12,883 bases of DNA from Baffinella frigidus (taxonomy: Eukaryota > Cryptophyceae > Cryptomonadales > Baffinellaceae). Position numbers and translations under genes: made by a program. Positions within the stretch are counted from its first letter, which is position 1. Each line of letters begins with the position of its first letter. Positions 6,565-12,731 of this stretch are shown one piece after another. Location: the NCBI GenBank assembly GCA_026770585.1, contig MU646385.1, positions 415,318-428,200 of the forward strand. The letters are read 5' to 3'. The notes below the pieces were generated by a model, which was given only the letters and a program-made list of their open reading frames with translations, was not told where the DNA came from and did no database searches.

Positions 6565-6810
6565 GTACTCCACCCCACACGACTCTGCCAGTTTGTACGT
6601 ATCGTTGCGAGGGCTCAAAACATCCACTTTTTTCATCCTTCAGGGGGAATCCCCCATAACTCTCCAGTCAACGACGCCAGATCTGGCGTGGATAAGGCGT
6701 CGGTTTCCCTCGAGCCCTCTGGCGTGGTCTATGTTAGCTCACCTTCCAGACACCCAGTTGAGGCCGTACTCCAAGCCACAGGACCCCGCCAGTTTGTACT
6801 TGTCGCTGCG
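6538..6810 (+). repeat. Direct repeat of ~75 bp, ~197 bp apart (6538-6612 and 6735-6810)
   Basis: Both contain AGCTCACCTTCC, GACACCCAGTTGAGGCCGTA, CTCCA, CCGCCAGTTTGTAC (CTGCCAGTTTGTAC in the first) and a CGTTGCGA- or CGCTGCGA-type end. The first half belongs to family E. The second half (from GTACTCCA) is found only in these two. Confidence 0.8.
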
Positions 6811-7263
6811 ATCTTGGAACCCTTCACACGACACCTGCGAACACGTGGTATCCCGTGAGTGGCCAGTAGGCCCATGGTCCTAGGGCCCTACGGTAGTGCC
6901 CTAGGACCAATTCTCGCAGCGAAAACGTGGGATGAGGTCACGCCGCTCTGAGGCGGTCGGTTCGAGCCTCGAGAGATGCGGTACCACGCAGGGCCCTTCG
7001 GGGTGGTATTCCAGGGTCGCCCTTTGAGCCATTGGGTCGCCCGTGGAGTCGTTTTCTCCCCAAAATTGACTTTTGAATCCAATTTTCTCTTTCAAAAATG
7101 ACTTTTGATTACCCCCCCCCTCCAGCCCTGCGTGGGGTCTACGGTCCTTGATGCGTTAGCAGAGGCAGCCGGTGCGCTCCTCGTTTAGAAGGGCTGCGAA
7201 ATCCCGAGATTTGTATGTCCCGAGATTTGTATCCCCTTCTATTCCCCCTGAAGGATGAAAAAA
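6628..7263. repeat. 23-bp exact inverted repeat, ~590 bp apart
   Basis: 6628-6650 is the exact reverse complement of 7241-7263 (core CCCCCTGAAGGATGAAAAAA). Nearby, CCCGAGATTTGTAT occurs three times in direct orientation (7203, 7219, 7280). Confidence 0.75.
6849..6910 (+). mobile_element. MITE family B fragment
   Basis: It shares GTGGCCAGTAGG, GTCCTAGGGCCCTACGGTAG and CCTAGGACC with the 99-bp copies at 1598 and 2307, but no second terminal repeat is visible, so it is truncated or diverged. From 6911 to 7190 I see no gene. An isolated GGTTCGAGCC string there does not form a tRNA. Confidence 0.65.
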
Positions 7264-7300
7264 AACAAATTTGCGAAATCCCGAGATTTGTATCGAGGTT

Positions 7301-7420
7301 CTAGCGCTGCCTGAGTTTCATCCTGGCTCGTCTTCAAGGCTTCCTACTCGCCCTTTTGTGCTGGATTTCTGCTCTTGAATACTTTTTAGGACGAGCCAGG
7401 ATAAAACTCAGGCAGAGCTG
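7301..7420. mobile_element. 120-bp inverted-repeat element with CTAGCGCTGCCTGA ends, target duplication GAGGTT
   Basis: Arms of about 33 bp (7301-7333, 7389-7420) are reverse complements with a few mismatches, beginning CTAGCGCTGCCTGAGTTTCA. GAGGTT lies directly outside both ends (7295-7300, 7421-7426). Non-coding. Confidence 0.8.
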
Positions 7421-7474
7421 GAGGTTGGGCATCTGAGAGCGACCGGCTCCTGGAACCTCGAATGTCCTTTGATC

Positions 7475-7598
7475 TCGGAACCTAACATAATCTGTGGGGA
7501 AATATACTCATCTTAGCCTTGTTTGTAGGCCTAAAATAGCATATCCACCCTTATCTTCGGTGTTGGAAGCCATCGCCACAGAATCTGTTATGTTCCGA
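7475..7598. repeat. Inverted repeat, ~23-bp arms
   Basis: TCGGAACCTAACATAATCTG (7475 on) pairs with the strand ending at 7598 (CAGAATCTGTTATGTTCCGA) with a few differences. It encloses a family E-like string (CATCTTAGCCTT, AGGCCTAAAATAGC). Confidence 0.65.
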
Positions 7599-7645
7599 AA
7601 TGGCCTTCACGCAGAGAGGAGAGATGGCGTGGCGACCAACGATGC

Positions 7646-7768
7646 CTAGCGCTACCTCAGTTTCCTCTGGGTGCCTCATTCAATACAGTGAGATTCCGTA
7701 CAAACACTCCTGTACAAATATCTGAATGTATTTAATGAGGTGCCCAGGTTAACCCAGGCAGGGGCTAG
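7646..7768. mobile_element. 123-bp inverted-repeat element with CTAGCGCTACCTCA ends, target duplication GATGC
   Basis: The ends CTAGCGCTACCTCAGTT and AACCCAGGCAGGGGCTAG are near reverse complements. Inner arms GGGTGCCTCATTCAATACA and TGTATTTAATGAGGTGCCC also pair. GATGC lies directly outside both ends (7641-7645, 7769-7773). Length and ends match the element at 7301-7420. Confidence 0.8.
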
Positions 7769-7773
7769 GATGC

Positions 7774-8118
7774 CATCCTGCATGTCCCTCGTGGATGTGC
7801 ACAATTAAGACGAGAGAAATCGCCCGGCAAATTCTTGTGGGTGTGGCCTATATATGATAGATGGACGGCTTATTTGGACGTGACGGTAGTAACTTTTTGT
7901 ACCGGCTTGTACCTTTTTGTACCGCCTTGTTACAGCCCGGTAGTACTATAACGGATACTACTTTCGGGACGTGACAGCCATCAGGATGAAGCTGCACAAA
8001 CAGAACGGAGGAAGGTGAGCCCGGGCTCTTTCCCGCTCCAAGTTGACGGATATGTACCGCAAACCCAGCATGCCAACTTGAGAATAGTCGGTCAACCCGA
8101 GTGGGGGCGGGGCAGGAC
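7774..8118 (-). other. Presumed intron 4 / downstream region of the SARAF-like gene, with module C copy at 8016-8115
   Basis: I found no exon here that continues the SARAF-like protein; the expected next motif is a V-S-C-E-G-Y-like string. If the donor at 8118 (GTCCTG on the minus strand) is right, the intron opens directly into module C (GACCGACTATTCTCAAGTTG on the minus strand). Further along are a GGACGTGAC direct repeat (7877, 7967) and two TTTTTGTACCG units (about 7900-7930). A 98-codon minus ORF here has no recognisable domain. Confidence 0.4.
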
Positions 8119-8709
8119 ATCGATGTGGCCGAGGCGGACGTCACTGGGCAGATCCGCCTCGCATTTCCACTGCACCTGTTTAGGGTTCAGGGTTCAGGGT
8201 GCAGGGTTCAGGGTTCAGGGTTCAGGGTTTGGTGTTTGGGGCTCAGGGGTTTAGTTTACCTGGCCCATGTCATCATCCCCGACGTTGTGGCACTGGATCG
8301 CCTCGATCGTGTCCGAGTACTGGCTGCACGCTGCGCCCTGCACGCACGCCAGCTGGGCACCACGCGCCGCGTCAGTGGTCAACCAGTACACCCGCGCGCC
8401 GGCTGAACCTTCGTCTGATTGGGGCAATGGTGCGGGGGATGTAGCTGGCGGGAGGGACCTGGGGGATGGGGGAGACTCGGCGAGCGGCAGTCATCTTCCC
8501 GCGACGGAACGTCAGCGCCGCGACATCACGCAGATCCACCTTCAGGGAAAAGGTTGAGTCAGAACTTGGCCAACCCAAACACCTTGGAAATTGCCACTTT
8601 CTGCGGGATAGGAAGGCACCTTGCGGGGTTCGGCGGAAGTGGCGGGAGCGTGCAAGACGAAGAGAACGAGGATCGCCACAGCTAGGCGCGGAAGCGCGCA
8701 AGGAGGCAT
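8119..8709 (-). CDS. SARAF: SARAF (TMEM66 / DUF1183) family protein, four N-terminal exons, 3' part not found
   Basis: In animals SARAF is an ER-membrane protein that dampens store-operated calcium entry. The exons on the minus strand are 8709-8620 (ATG, 30 codons), 8539-8459 (27), 8352-8260 (31) and 8175-8119 (19). All join in phase 0. Exon 1 is a signal peptide (MPPCALPR, hydrophobic core LAVAILVLFVLHA, then ATSAEPRK). Exon 2 has VDLRDVAALTF and AARRVSPIPQ. Exon 3 starts LACVQGAAC and contains EAIQCHNVGDDDMGQ. Exon 4 starts VQWKCEADL. These match in order the family's L-RDV-ALT, RR--PIPQL-CVGG, V-QC-N-G-D and VQWEC--DL motifs. Donors are GTGCCT, GTCCCT, GTAAAC and possibly GTCCTG; acceptors are GAAG, CCAG and ACAG. 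The last donor is the least certain. The later Cys-rich part, membrane segment and C-terminal tail lie elsewhere or are lost. The calcium role in this organism is inferred from family only. Confidence 0.85.
8176..8259 (-). other. Intron 3 of the SARAF-like gene, built of telomere-like repeats
   Basis: On the coding strand this 84-base intron opens GTAAACTAAACCCCTGAG, continues as CCCTGAA-type units (about seven, one varied to CCCTGCA) and closes CCCTAAACAG. Both splice sites are provided by TAAAC-like repeat sequence or its edge. CAGGT occurs at both exon-intron borders. On the plus strand the same bases read as GGGTTCA repeats. The assignment as an intron rests on the uninterrupted family match across it (GDDDMGQ to VQWKCEADL). 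Confidence 0.85.
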
Positions 8710-8884
8710 TGCAACACGAACCGACCCTCACCCCAGAATCCAGAAAAGTTGATCTGTCAACTTTAAACTTTGCTGGACAGGTTACGAGCCACGGGGTTCC
8801 GGACCGAGGCGGGCCTGTGAGTTTTGTTTGTGCCCTTGGAGCCGTTCGTTCTGTGAAGACCCGTCGAGCGGAAGGGCAAGGAGC
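8710..8884. promoter_or_regulatory. Shared 175-bp region between two divergent start codons
   Basis: The region separates the SARAF-like ATG (minus, 8709) from the UQCC6-like ATG (plus, 8885), so it must hold both 5' untranslated regions and probably a bidirectional promoter. At 8745-8764 AAAGTTGA and TCAACTTT form a perfect 8-bp inverted repeat with a 4-base spacer, the only obvious site. No TATA box is evident. An in-frame TGA at 8750-8752 bounds the plus-strand ORF upstream. Confidence 0.5.
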
Positions 8885-8998
8885 ATGATTGGGCGCGTAG
8901 TTGTGCTGGTGTTCACCTCGATGACAGGGCTCATCGTCGGTGCGACGGTCGTTCACAACGTGATGAAGCCGGACCTCACTCTCCCGAAGGTGGATTGA
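8885..8998 (+). CDS. UQCC6/BRAWNIN-like (DUF4516) micropeptide, 37 codons
   Basis: In animals BRAWNIN is a small mitochondrial inner-membrane protein needed for respiratory complex III assembly. The ORF starts MIGRVVVLVF, has a single hydrophobic segment over residues 4-23, and then GATVVHNVMKPDLTLPK. The string G-A-x-VVH-x(3)-(R/K)PDLT(I/L)P is the family signature as I know it, placed just after the membrane segment as expected. The protein ends at VD, shorter than the ~70-residue vertebrate form, which has a polar tail. An alternative is that AAG|GTGGAT (8989/8990) is a splice donor and a tail follows in another exon, possibly the ORF at 9115 (also phase 0); no good branch site or pyrimidine tract supports this. 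The gene is divergent from SARAF. Recognition is by motif only. Confidence 0.6.
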   Translation: MIGRVVVLVFTSMTGLIVGATVVHNVMKPDLTLPKVD

Positions 8999-9114
8999 AA
9001 ACACGAGCGAGCAAGTCTCGCCAAAGGAGCTCTCGCGTGGCAAGGCGCAAGCGGGCCGAGCCCGGCGCCTGGGGAGGCAACCCGCTCGCGCGTGCGGATC
9101 AGCAGCAGCAGAGT

Positions 9115-9282
9115 ATGGGTAAACTCTATTTCGCGCGCAAGAAGGCGACAGGCGCGGCGGAGAAGGAGAATGGAGGTGACAAGGGCGGTGTGGAGGTGGT
9201 CGCAGTGTGCAAAAAGGATCTGCAAATGGACAAGAAAGACGCCGACGTGTACACGCGAGGAGGACAGGAGCAGGTGAACTAG
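9115..9282 (+). CDS. Possible small basic protein or exon, unrecognised
   Basis: From ATG at 9115 the frame reads MGKLYFARKKATGAAEKENG, then GGDKGGVEVVAVCKKDLQ and ends GGQEQVN with TAG at 9280. Third codon positions are mostly G or C, as in the SARAF-like exons, and the composition (Lys, Asp, Glu, Gly) looks coding. The frame stays open upstream to 8995 and includes a short Gln run, so the start is uncertain. CAG|GTGAAC at 9273/9274 could be a splice donor, with a good acceptor (CTTGCCACAG, to 9323-9343) downstream. I recognise no family. It may be the second exon of the UQCC6-like gene, a separate gene, or chance. Confidence 0.35.
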   Translation: MGKLYFARKKATGAAEKENGGDKGGVEVVAVCKKDLQMDKKDADVYTRGGQEQVN

Positions 9283-9376
9283 CCTCTGTTTCACGCTTGG
9301 CCGGCGCGCTAGGCCCGCACAACGCTGCTCGCGTGTCTTGCCACAGATTGGCGCCACGGCCATGCCCTGAGCTCTG

Positions 9377-9451
9377 TCACGCGAGCAGGTCCTTGTGCCG
9401 CTGGACGAATGCGCTGTAGCGACTGGGACTTCCGGCAAGGACGCACTCGGT
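9377..9451 (-). CDS. Possible 3'-terminal exon, minus strand, unrecognised
   Basis: Read on the minus strand from a candidate acceptor GGGGGACAG|ACC at 9452, the frame gives TECVLAGSPSRYSAFVQRHK, then DLLA and TGA (9379-9377). Codon choice is GC-biased like the neighbouring exons and the peptide looks protein-like. The frame stays open upstream to 9577, so the acceptor is a guess. It would converge on the plus-strand ORF ending at 9282. No family recognised and no upstream exon identified in 9452-9719, which otherwise holds nothing I can name. Confidence 0.35.
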   Translation of the reverse strand, partial: TECVLAGSPSRYSAFVQRHKDLLA

Positions 9452-9719
9452 CTGTCCCCCAAACCCACGCGTGCAATGCTGCAGCGCCGGTTTCCCTTTC
9501 CCCCCTGGGCACGTTCGAAGCCACCAGCCACCAGAAGTGAACCAAATCGTGATATGGAGACCTGTGGGCAATTTCACCGAGGGATAAACACCGAGGGGTT
9601 GTCACCCAGGGGAAATCAACGTTTGCGATTGCTCGAGTTGGTTGGCTTCTGGCGAACTCCAGAGCCTTGAAATCTAAAAGGGTTCCAGGGAACTATTTGA
9701 GCCACCTCGGAGGGCTAGT

Positions 9720-9856
9720 GGTTACCAGCGACCGAGCACCTTGTCCCTTTGAATTCAAGGTGAAATTTCGGTTAGGTTACAAGGCAATGGATAAGATTCT
9801 AGTACAAATCGTTTAGATGGACTGTATCCATGAAGCCCCCGGTGGCTGCTAAGTGG
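9720..9856 (-). mobile_element. Family D element, copy 2 (inverse of 1962-2100)
   Basis: On the minus strand it reads CCACTTAGCAGCCACCGGGG, GGATACAGTCCATCTAAACG, ATCCATTGCC, AACCTAACCG and TTCAAGG, then a decayed far end (plus: TTACCAGCGACCG). It matches the 1962-2100 copy through nearly its whole length. Confidence 0.75.
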
Positions 9857-9918
9857 GTAAACGACAATTCCCCCGCCATAAACGTTTTTTCCCAGCAGTA
9901 CCATGCGATTGTTTGGAG

Positions 9919-9970
9919 CCATTTCCTCAGGTGGCACATTCGTTTTCGAAGGTGCCGCCCGAGGAAATGG
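9919..9970. repeat. 19-bp hairpin with two mismatches
   Basis: CCATTTCCTCAGGTGGCAC (9919-9937) pairs with GTGCCGCCCGAGGAAATGG (9952-9970), 14-base loop. The overlapping ORFs on both strands are not genes. Confidence 0.75.
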
Positions 9971-10079
9971 CGCATGCTCCGGCCTCGATTTGGTCCGCCT
10001 CGCAGGGCTGACGGGATCCACGCACGGTTCTTTCCTCGAAACATTCTCATGCATAACCGCGGCTTTCCTCGCCTCGCCT

Positions 10080-10200
10080 GGTTTAGGGTTTAACCCCAAC
10101 CCCTAACCCCTAAACCCTGACCCCTAAAACCTAAAACCTAAAATCTCAACCACAGACCACAAACCACAAACCCTTAACCAAAAATCCTAACACCTAACCC
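10080..10200. repeat. Telomere-like C-rich tract
   Basis: CCCTAAA, CCCCTAA, CCTAAAA and CCACAAA variants run to about 10200, strand orientation as at 2788-2861. A TTTAGGGTTTAACCC inversion point at 10082-10096 marks where the repeat orientation flips. Confidence 0.85.
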
Positions 10201-10203
10201 CAA

Positions 10204-10652
10204 CAGTGCGGTGGAGCGGGGCCGACCGCGACCCCAGCGTGCCACTCGAGGCTAGAAATGTGACTGTTTTCAAACAGGGATTCTTTTCCAAGTGGAAAAA
10301 GGAGTTGTGTAGTAATTTTCACCCACAATCCCCATAACCGCGGGTTTTATCTGGCGACAGTGCGGTGGAGCTCGAATCATTCCCCTATGGTCCATATGGT
10401 CCATGCACGGGTCCTTCCTCCAAAAAGTGCCCTGCGGCACACAATCCCCATAACCGGTTATGGCTACCCACAACCCCCCTCCTGGTTTAGGGTTTAACCC
10501 CAACCCCTAACCCCCTAACCCCTCAACCGCTAAACCCCAAACCCCTCCCCTAAACCCTGAATTCCAAACTCTAACCCCTAACCACAACAGTGCGGTGGAG
10601 TGGGGCCGACCGCGACCCTAGCGTGCGCCTCAGCGCCGACCGTCTCACGGTC
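10204..10652. repeat. Satellite-start units (ACAGTGCGGTGGAG) and first satellite hairpin
   Basis: ACAGTGCGGTGGAG occurs at 10204, 10359 and 10588. The first and third continue GGGGCCGACCGCGACCC, then AGCGTGC. The third goes on to the satellite core at 10620. The first is interrupted after AGCGTGC by the CCACTCGAGGCTAG element fragment at 10242-10321. Confidence 0.75.
10242..10321 (+). mobile_element. Fragment of the CCACTCGAGGCTAG element (see 5327-5535)
   Basis: It starts CCACTCGAGGCTAGAAATGT and contains CTTTTCCAAGTG and TTGTGTAGTAATTTTCA in the same order as the left side of 5327-5535. The other terminal repeat is not seen. Its start coincides with the break in a satellite unit, which fits insertion. 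Confidence 0.65.
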
Positions 10653-11400
10653 CGAAACCCCAACCCCTAAACCCAAAACCCAAAACCCTAGACCCTAGAT
10701 CCCAAACCCTAAACCCAAAACCCTAGATCCCAGACCCTAGACTCTAAACCCTAACCCTAAACCCTAAACCCTGAACCCTAAATCCTGAATCCTAAACTCC
10801 AAACCCGAACCTATACCCTATACCCTATACCCTATATCCTATACCCTGAACCCTAAGACCACGACCCTAGCGTGCGCCTCAGCGCCGACCGTCTCACGGT
10901 CTCAAACCCGAACCTCTCAACGCTAACCCCTATGCCCTGAACCCTAGATCCCAAACCCTAAACCCAAAACCCTAGATCCCACACCCTAGACTCTAAACCC
11001 TAACCCTGAACCCTTAACCCTGAACCCTAAATCCTGAATCCTAAACTCCAAACCCGAACCTATACCCTATACCCTATACCCTATATCCTATACCCTGAAC
11101 CCTAAGACCGCGACCCTAGCGTGCGCCTCAGCGCCGATCGTCTCACGGTCCGAAACCTGAACCCCTAAACGTATCCGGGGAAACATATTTTTCCTTCATT
11201 TCCTGGCAACGAAAATTACTATACAATTCGTGCTCAGTAGTAATATTAAAGCATTTGCGTAGTGATTTCCGTTGCCAGGAAATGAAAAAACAAATGGGTT
11301 TCCCCGGATGACACCCCTATACACTATACCCTATACCCTATACCCTAAACCCTAAGACCGCGACACCAGCGTGCGCCTCAGCGCCGAACGTCTCACGGTC
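10620..11400. repeat. ~249-bp tandem satellite with a conserved hairpin core
   Basis: The core AGCGTGCGCCTCAGCGCCGA plus a GACCGT-CTC-ACGGTC hairpin starts at 10620, 10869, 11118 and 11368 (spacing 249, 249, 250). Between cores lie telomere-like variants in a fixed order: CCCAAACCC, CCCTAGATCCC, CCCTGAATCC and CCTATACCC units. The first two units are almost identical. The third carries a foldback element in place of a stretch of similar length. A lone core remnant (CCGACCGCCTCACGGTC) lies near 11912-11931. Confidence 0.9.
11171..11311. mobile_element. Foldback MITE, family A, copy 4, inside a satellite unit
   Basis: This 141-bp element has outer ends GTATCCGGGGAAACATATTT and its near reverse complement ending CCCCGGATGA, close to the copy at 3727. 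The inner motif is TGGCAACGAAAATTACTATAC answered by GCGTAGTGATTTCCGTTGCC. No target duplication is visible (AAAC left, CACC right). Confidence 0.85.
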
Positions 11401-11910
11401 AGAAACCCTAACCCCTCAACGCTAACCCCTACGCCCTGAACCCTGAACCCTCAACCCTAAACCCTCAACCCTAAACCTTAGACCCTAAACTCTAAACCCT
11501 GAACCCTAAACCCTAAACCCTAAACCCTAAACCCTAAACCCTTAACCCTAAACCTCAAAACCAAAACCCCTAAACCCTAGCCCTTAAACCCTCAAACCGA
11601 ATCCCGAAATCCGAAACCGAAACCATGAAACCTAAACCCCAAACCAAACCCCCTAAATCCTAGACCCTAAACCCTAAACCCTAAACTCTAAACCCTTAAC
11701 TCTATACCTTAAACCCTAGACCCCAGACCTTAAACCCTTTACTCCAAACCCCAAACCCCAAACCCCAAATCCCAAACCCCAAACCCTCAACCCCAAACCC
11801 CAAACCCCAAACCCCAAACACTAAACCCCAAAACCCAAACCCTAAATCCGGAACCCGAAACCCGAACCCCTCAACCCTAAACTCCAAACCCTAAACCCCA
11901 AACCTCCATC
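11401..11910. repeat. Degenerate telomere-like array (CCCTAAA, CCCCAAA and variants)
   Basis: About 500 bases of 7-bp units: exact CCCTAAA runs near 11505-11550, then CCCCAAA runs near 11745-11830, with CCCGAAA and CCCTAGA variants. The long minus-strand ORF (Gly/Phe/Val repeats) is a product of the array. Confidence 0.9.
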
Positions 11911-12130
11911 ACCGACCGCCTCACGGTCGCACCCCCACTCGTTCGCAGCAAACACGCAGTTTCAAAAAACTAATTTAAAAAAAGTTTTTTTTCCTCGCTG
12001 TTGGCAAACTCGCATTCGGAACCAACGCTCAGTTGAATCCCAACCGGATGTGCAGAAAATCGACGTTCCACGCCGCCCACCCCTCTCCCAGCAAAACAAC
12101 AGTCGTCATGCGTGTGCGGGTACAGAGCTC

Positions 12131-12731
12131 CATCTCACACGCCGCAAAACAACAAAACGCACGGTTTATCTCACACGCCGGGAAACACCAAACCAACAAG
12201 TGTGCGCTCCATCTCACACGCCGCAAACTAAAAAACAACGTTCTGCAGGCGTCGTGCGTGTGCGGGTATCAGGCGGTTCTTGGTGCTGGGTTCTTGACGA
12301 ACTGACCATCCAGTGGCGGTGGGATTGCCGAATGGAGTCATGTGCACGGTCCATCTCACACGCCCAAAACACCATTTCCCAGGCGTCGTGCGTGTTCCAT
12401 CTCACACGCCGAAAACAACATTTCCCAGGCGTCGTGCGTGTGCAGGTACCGAGCGGTGCGCGGTGCATCTCACACAAGAACAAAACACACGGTCCATCTC
12501 ACACGCCGAAAACACCATTTCCCAGGCGTCCTGCGTGTGCGGGTATCGGGCAGTTCGTGCTCTATCTCACACGCCGGGAAACACCAAACCAGCAAGTGTG
12601 CGCTCCATCTCACACGCCGCAAACCAACAAAACACCGTTTTCCAGGCGTCGTGCGTGTGCGGTGCGCGGTGCATCTCACACGAGAACAAAACACACGGCC
12701 CATCTCACACGCCGAAAACACCATTTCCCAG
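12131..12731 (+). repeat. Array of CATCTCACACGCCG units with repeated splice-acceptor modules
   Basis: CATCTCACACGCCG or a close variant starts at 12131, 12167, 12210, 12352, 12398, 12465, 12495, 12563, 12606, 12672 and 12701. Six modules read CATCTCACACGCCG, an A-rich spacer, a TTTCCCAG-like acceptor, and GCGTCGTGCGTGTG, which is the first part of the exon at 12732. The acceptor AG dinucleotides end at 12248, 12382, 12428, 12525, 12645 and 12731. Higher-order spacing of about 206-211 bp (12465 to 12672; 12495 to 12701; 12352 to 12563) shows block duplication. All three forward frames are open for long distances through it, which is a property of the stop-poor unit and not evidence of a protein. 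The bases 11932-12130 before it hold no recognised feature beyond an A/T hairpin at about 11966-11992. Confidence 0.85.
12249..12330 (+). pseudogene. Decayed extra copy of the SPRY-like exon
   Basis: After TTCTGCAG this segment follows the exon at 12732 (GCGTCGTGCGTGTGCGGGTA, then GCTGGGTTCTTGACGAACTG, ACCATCC) but has lost an internal part and gained a base in the GGTTCTACGAACTC equivalent. The reading frame hits TGA at GAACTGA. It is the only array module that keeps homology past the first ~40 exon bases. Confidence 0.6.

Larger units (their letters stand above)
10010..10514 (+). repeat. Direct repeat: CACGCACGG / CTGGTTTAGGGTTTAACC block in two copies
   Basis: CTGGTTTAGGGTTTAACCCC followed by AACCCCTAACC occurs at 10077 and 10482. 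Upstream of each is a similar segment (GATCCACGCACGGTTCTTTC against GGTCCATGCACGGGTCCTTC; CATAACCGCGG against CATAACCGGTTATGG). On the minus strand both start an ORF with MGLNPKPG, which is a repeat artefact. Confidence 0.75.

Noticed and set aside
6940-6990. tRNA-like B-box string GGTTCGAGCC
   Set aside because: No T-stem pairing, A box, anticodon arm or acceptor stem can be built around it.
7848-8144. 98-codon minus-strand ORF as the continuation of the SARAF-like gene
   Set aside because: It overlaps exon 4 in a different frame and lacks the expected Cys-Glu-Gly-Tyr and membrane segments.
8372-9322. 316-codon ORF on the minus strand
   Set aside because: It contains exon 2 of the SARAF-like gene in frame, but it reads through intron 1, takes exon 1 in the wrong frame and runs antisense to the UQCC6-like ORF. 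The spliced model explains the conserved motifs better.
8953-9531. 192-codon ORF on the minus strand
   Set aside because: It is antisense to the better-supported plus-strand pieces, has no recognisable domain, and is a typical product of GC-rich DNA.
11702-11887. 61-codon Gly/Phe/Val repeat ORF on the minus strand
   Set aside because: It is a reading of the 7-bp telomere-like units, whose period of 7 gives a 7-residue peptide repeat without any need for selection.
12131-12731. CRISPR-like array (short direct repeats with spacers)
   Set aside because: Spacers are themselves repeated, repeat spacing is irregular, and the context is eukaryotic with exon-derived sequence.
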